Source: Muribaculaceae bacterium
GTDB lineage: Bacteria; Bacteroidota; Bacteroidia; Bacteroidales; Muribaculaceae
Direction: 5' to 3'
NCBI GenBank assembly: GCA_017962285.1
Contig: JAGCVR010000187.1
Location: 1-6,403 of the forward strand
Length of the DNA stretch: 6,403 bases
The position numbers were made by a program, and so were the translations under genes. Numbering within the stretch: position 1 is the first letter of the stretch; each line of letters begins with the position of its first letter. The notes beneath the pieces were generated by a model, which was not told the DNA's origin, did no database searches, and saw nothing but the letters and a program-made list of their open reading frames with translations. Below are positions 3,724 through 6,403 of this stretch, piece by piece.

Positions 3724-6403
3724 ATGAGCAAAATGAGAAAATTTGTCAGTGCTTTTATCTTGACGTGCGCGATGGGATTTGCCACAGTTTTCACAGCCCA
3801 GTCGCAATCGGTATCGCAGGCTGTCAGTGACCATATTCAAGACCTCGTGTCGCAGAAGTTGCCACAGAACATGGGTATAGGGAGCCTTAAAGTCCGCTCG
3901 GTGGATCTCGAAGGCGATGTCGCCACAGTGAACCTGAGCGAGAATTTCGGAAGTGTGCCGTTCACTCCGGTTGACGTGGAGCAGATGAAGGGCGAAATCA
4001 AGCAAATAATCAGTGCGGAGATTCCGTGCAAGGATGTGAATCTCACCATTGAGGGCAACGATATCTCGCTCTATTTCGCGGATTATGAACTTTCATATGA
4101 GCGCAAGAATCCTCCGTTTATCACGGCAAGCGACCCAAACCGTCATTACACCAAGGGGCTCGACGGCAATGTGATTGCTCTGTGGCAGAGCCACGGATGG
4201 TACTTTGAACCGTATCTCAACCGCTGGGAGTGGCAGCGTGCCCGCTTAATGCAGACGGTGGAAGACATCTACACGCAGAGTTATGTGGTGCCGTTCCTTA
4301 TCCCTATGCTTGAGAATGCGGGAGCCTATGTGTGGGACGCGCGTGAGCGCGACACGCACGATGTGGCGGTGGTGGTTGACAATGACGGAGCTAATGCCCA
4401 AGCCGGTTACCGCGAACAGAGCAAAGGCGGCAATAACTGGGCTGACGGAACCGACCGAGGCTTCGGTTACAATAAGGCGGAGTATCGCGACTTTGAAAAT
4501 CCGTTCAGGGAGGGTACTTACCGCCAGGTGAAAAGCACTACCGACAAAAAGAACATCAGTACAGCGCATTGGGATGCCGATGTGCCGTTTGCAGGCGAGT
4601 TCGCAATATACATTTCCTATAAATCCCTGCCGAACAGTGCCAATGATGCTCTCTACACCGTTAACAGCCTTGCCGGAGCTCAGCAGTTCCGCGTGGACCA
4701 GAATATGGCTGGCGGAGTGTGGGTGTATCTGGGCACATTCCAGCTCAAGGCGGGATTGAACAAGGACGTGGTGGTGCTGAGCAATCTCTCTAAAGACAAA
4801 GGAAGAATTATCACCGCCGATGCCATCAAGATAGGCGGAGGCAAGGGCAACATCGCACGCCGTGTGGCTCTGCCCACTGAGGAAAATAAGGCAATTGCCA
4901 AAGAAAACGAAGACGAGAAATATCTGGGCAAGCCAGGAATTGACTATAAGTATGTGCTTGGCGACCGTGCGTGGTACCTGCTCGGAAGCCGTTATTATCT
5001 GCAGTGGGCTGGTTTCCCCGACAGCGTTTATTCCACATCGAAGGGAATCAACGACTATGTGGACGACTACCGCAGCCGTGGCGAATGGGTGAACTACCTC
5101 GCCGGTGGCAGCCGTGTGCTCCCGAACCATGCCGGACTGAAAGTGCCGGTTGACCTGTCGCTCGCCTGGCATACCGATGCCGGAGCCACTCCCGATGACG
5201 AAATAGTGGGAACACTTGGAATCTATTGTACCAAAAAGAACGGGAAGAATTTCGGCCGCTATGAGGACGGCACGTCGCGTGAGATGTCGCGCAACTACAC
5301 CAATCTGGTAATGACCGAAATCTGCAACGATATCCGTGCCAAATATGAACCGAACTGGACTCGCCGCGGTATGCGCGACGCATCCTACTACGAGGCGCGT
5401 GTGCCCGAGGTGCCGGCACTGTTGCTTGAACTGCTGTCGCACCAGAATTTTGCCGACATGAAATACGGACTCGACCCGTCGTTCCGTTTCACCGTCAGCC
5501 GCGCCGTTTACAAGGGCATGCTTAAGTTCCTTGCTCAGCGCGACCACCGCGACTATGTCGTTCAGCCGTTGCCTGTGAATTCATTCGCAATCCGGGAATT
5601 GTCGGACAACCGCTTGTTGCTTACGTGGAAGCCCACTTATGATGACCTTAGCGACAATGCCGACCCGAAGAAATACATAGTATGCGAGAAAGTGGGCAAC
5701 GGCGGCTTCCGTGAAGTTGCCGTGGTGCCTGGCACAGAGCATCTGGTGACAATCAACGACAACGAAGTTCACAGTTTCAAAATAATCGCTCTCAATGATG
5801 GCGGCAGGAGCTTCCCCAGCGAGACTTTGTCGGCGGCTTTTGCAAAAGACAGCAAGGGCATTGTGATGGTGGTGAACGGGTTTACCCGTGTGAGCGCCCC
5901 CGACTGGTTCGAATCGGGCAATTTAGCCGGCTTTAACGACTCGAAAGACCACGGAGTACCCTATATGCAGCAAATCAACTATCTCGGCGCCCAGTTTGAG
6001 TTCCGTCGCGACCAGCCTTGGCGCGATGACGATGCCGGTGGCTTCGGTGCAAGCCGCTCGAATCACGAGACGAAGCCCATTGCCGGAAACACTTTCAATT
6101 ATCCCGAAATTCACGGTGCCCACATCCTCAAGGCGGGCTATTCGTTCGTGTCTTCGAGTGTCAAGGCTGTGGAAAACGGGGAAATCGCACTCACTCCATA
6201 TAAGGCTATCGACCTCATCTTAGGAAAGCAGAAAGAAGTGCAGATTGGCCGTGGCGCAGTACCCAACAAGTACAAGGCATTCACCCCGGCGTTGCGCTCG
6301 GTTCTGGAGCAGTATTGCAAAGCAGGAGGAAATCTGCTTGTTACCGGCGCCTATGTTGGGACCGATATTTGGGACAACCTGAGCAAAAGAGACGAAGAAA
6401 AGA
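3724..6403 (+). CDS. Large secreted amidase-like protein with inserted golvesin/Xly domain ('xanthan lyase' family), 3' end missing
   Basis: The frame is open from the ATG at 3724 to the window end: 893 residues, no stop, so the C terminus is lost. A second in-frame ATG at 3733 is an equally possible start. Residues 1 to about 27 are a signal peptide. Residues about 30-120 resemble a GerMN-like domain (VATVNLSENF ... VNLTIEGNDISLYF). An Amidase_3-like catalytic domain follows in two pieces. Piece one (about 145-215) carries H157 in LWQSHGWYFE and E180 in QTVEDIY, then PMLENAGAYVWDARERD. Piece two (about 410-605) carries H483 in LSLAWHTDAG and E569 in PALLLELLSHQNF. Between them, about 216-370, is a golvesin C-terminal/Xly carbohydrate-binding-like domain (VVVDNDG, HWDADVPFAGEFAIYISY, DQNMAGGVWVYLGTF, ITADAIKI). 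A fibronectin type III-like domain spans about 613-706. The last part, from 711 (GIVMVVNGF) to GGNLLVTGAYVG, looks like a Rossmann or glutaminase-like fold. The database name 'xanthan lyase' reflects only the inserted domain; I see no lyase catalytic domain, and peptidoglycan or a related amide is a more likely substrate. Confidence 0.88.
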   Translation, partial: MSKMRKFVSAFILTCAMGFATVFTAQSQSVSQAVSDHIQDLVSQKLPQNMGIGSLKVRSVDLEGDVATVNLSENFGSVPFTPVDVEQMKGEIKQIISAEIPCKDVNLTIEGNDISLYFADYELSYERKNPPFITASDPNRHYTKGLDGNVIALWQSHGWYFEPYLNRWEWQRARLMQTVEDIYTQSYVVPFLIPMLENAGAYVWDARERDTHDVAVVVDNDGANAQAGYREQSKGGNNWADGTDRGFGYNKAEYRDFENPFREGTYRQVKSTTDKKNISTAHWDADVPFAGEFAIYISYKSLPNSANDALYTVNSLAGAQQFRVDQNMAGGVWVYLGTFQLKAGLNKDVVVLSNLSKDKGRIITADAIKIGGGKGNIARRVALPTEENKAIAKENEDEKYLGKPGIDYKYVLGDRAWYLLGSRYYLQWAGFPDSVYSTSKGINDYVDDYRSRGEWVNYLAGGSRVLPNHAGLKVPVDLSLAWHTDAGATPDDEIVGTLGIYCTKKNGKNFGRYEDGTSREMSRNYTNLVMTEICNDIRAKYEPNWTRRGMRDASYYEARVPEVPALLLELLSHQNFADMKYGLDPSFRFTVSRAVYKGMLKFLAQRDHRDYVVQPLPVNSFAIRELSDNRLLLTWKPTYDDLSDNADPKKYIVCEKVGNGGFREVAVVPGTEHLVTINDNEVHSFKIIALNDGGRSFPSETLSAAFAKDSKGIVMVVNGFTRVSAPDWFESGNLAGFNDSKDHGVPYMQQINYLGAQFEFRRDQPWRDDDAGGFGASRSNHETKPIAGNTFNYPEIHGAHILKAGYSFVSSSVKAVENGEIALTPYKAIDLILGKQKEVQIGRGAVPNKYKAFTPALRSVLEQYCKAGGNLLVTGAYVGTDIWDNLSKRDEEK

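Noticed and set aside
4246..5547. Long open frame on the minus strand (433 codons) inside the large gene
   Set aside because: It lies wholly antisense to a frame with clear domain motifs and a signal peptide, has no promoter or recognisable motif, and its histidine/valine/arginine-rich composition is typical of an antisense shadow.

Overview
The window looks like chromosomal DNA of a Bacteroidota member, most likely order Bacteroidales. Three genes are preceded by the same 8-mer, TAACTTTG, which is a perfect match to the Bacteroidetes -7 promoter element TAnnTTTG. None of the four genes has a clear Shine-Dalgarno site, as is usual for that phylum. The protein families present are also typical of gut or oral Bacteroidales: a short WD40-like propeller, an Amidase_3 enzyme with a C-terminal beta-sandwich, a BadF-type sugar kinase, and a 'xanthan lyase / golvesin C-terminal-like' giant. 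A family-level placement (Muribaculaceae- or Prevotella-like) is only a guess.

Layout: bases 1-262 are GC-rich, hairpin-dense and without a convincing gene; they look like part of an interspersed Bacteroidales repeat. They are followed by three ATTAGTG copies at exact 10-base spacing (273-299). A promoter at 362-392 drives a secreted PD40/TolB-like propeller protein (414-1301). Only 29 bases later comes a secreted N-acetylmuramoyl-L-alanine amidase (1331-2377), so the two probably form an operon. A strong strand-specific terminator (2423-2476) closes it. The terminator T-tract runs straight into the promoter of a BadF/BadG-type N-acetylglucosamine/N-acetylmuramate kinase-like gene (2545-3399). 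A 324-base AT-rich intergenic region (3400-3723) holds two families of short direct repeats, a hairpin, a perfect 14-base palindrome and a third promoter. The last gene (3724 to the window end, incomplete, 893 codons seen) encodes a large secreted multidomain protein.

The large protein is the most interesting object. Its Amidase_3-like zinc site appears complete but is split in two by a golvesin/Xly carbohydrate-binding-like domain of about 155 residues. The candidate zinc ligands H157 and E180 lie before the insert, while H483 and catalytic E569 lie after it. The compact amidase upstream has the same four residues in an uninterrupted domain. All genes are on the plus strand.

A reasonable joint reading, which is inference, is a cell-envelope locus: two exported enzymes cutting the amide bond between N-acetylmuramic acid and the stem peptide (or a related substrate), an exported propeller protein, and a cytoplasmic kinase that could phosphorylate released amino sugars. 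The kinase carries an unusual phosphate-1 loop, so its activity should not be assumed.
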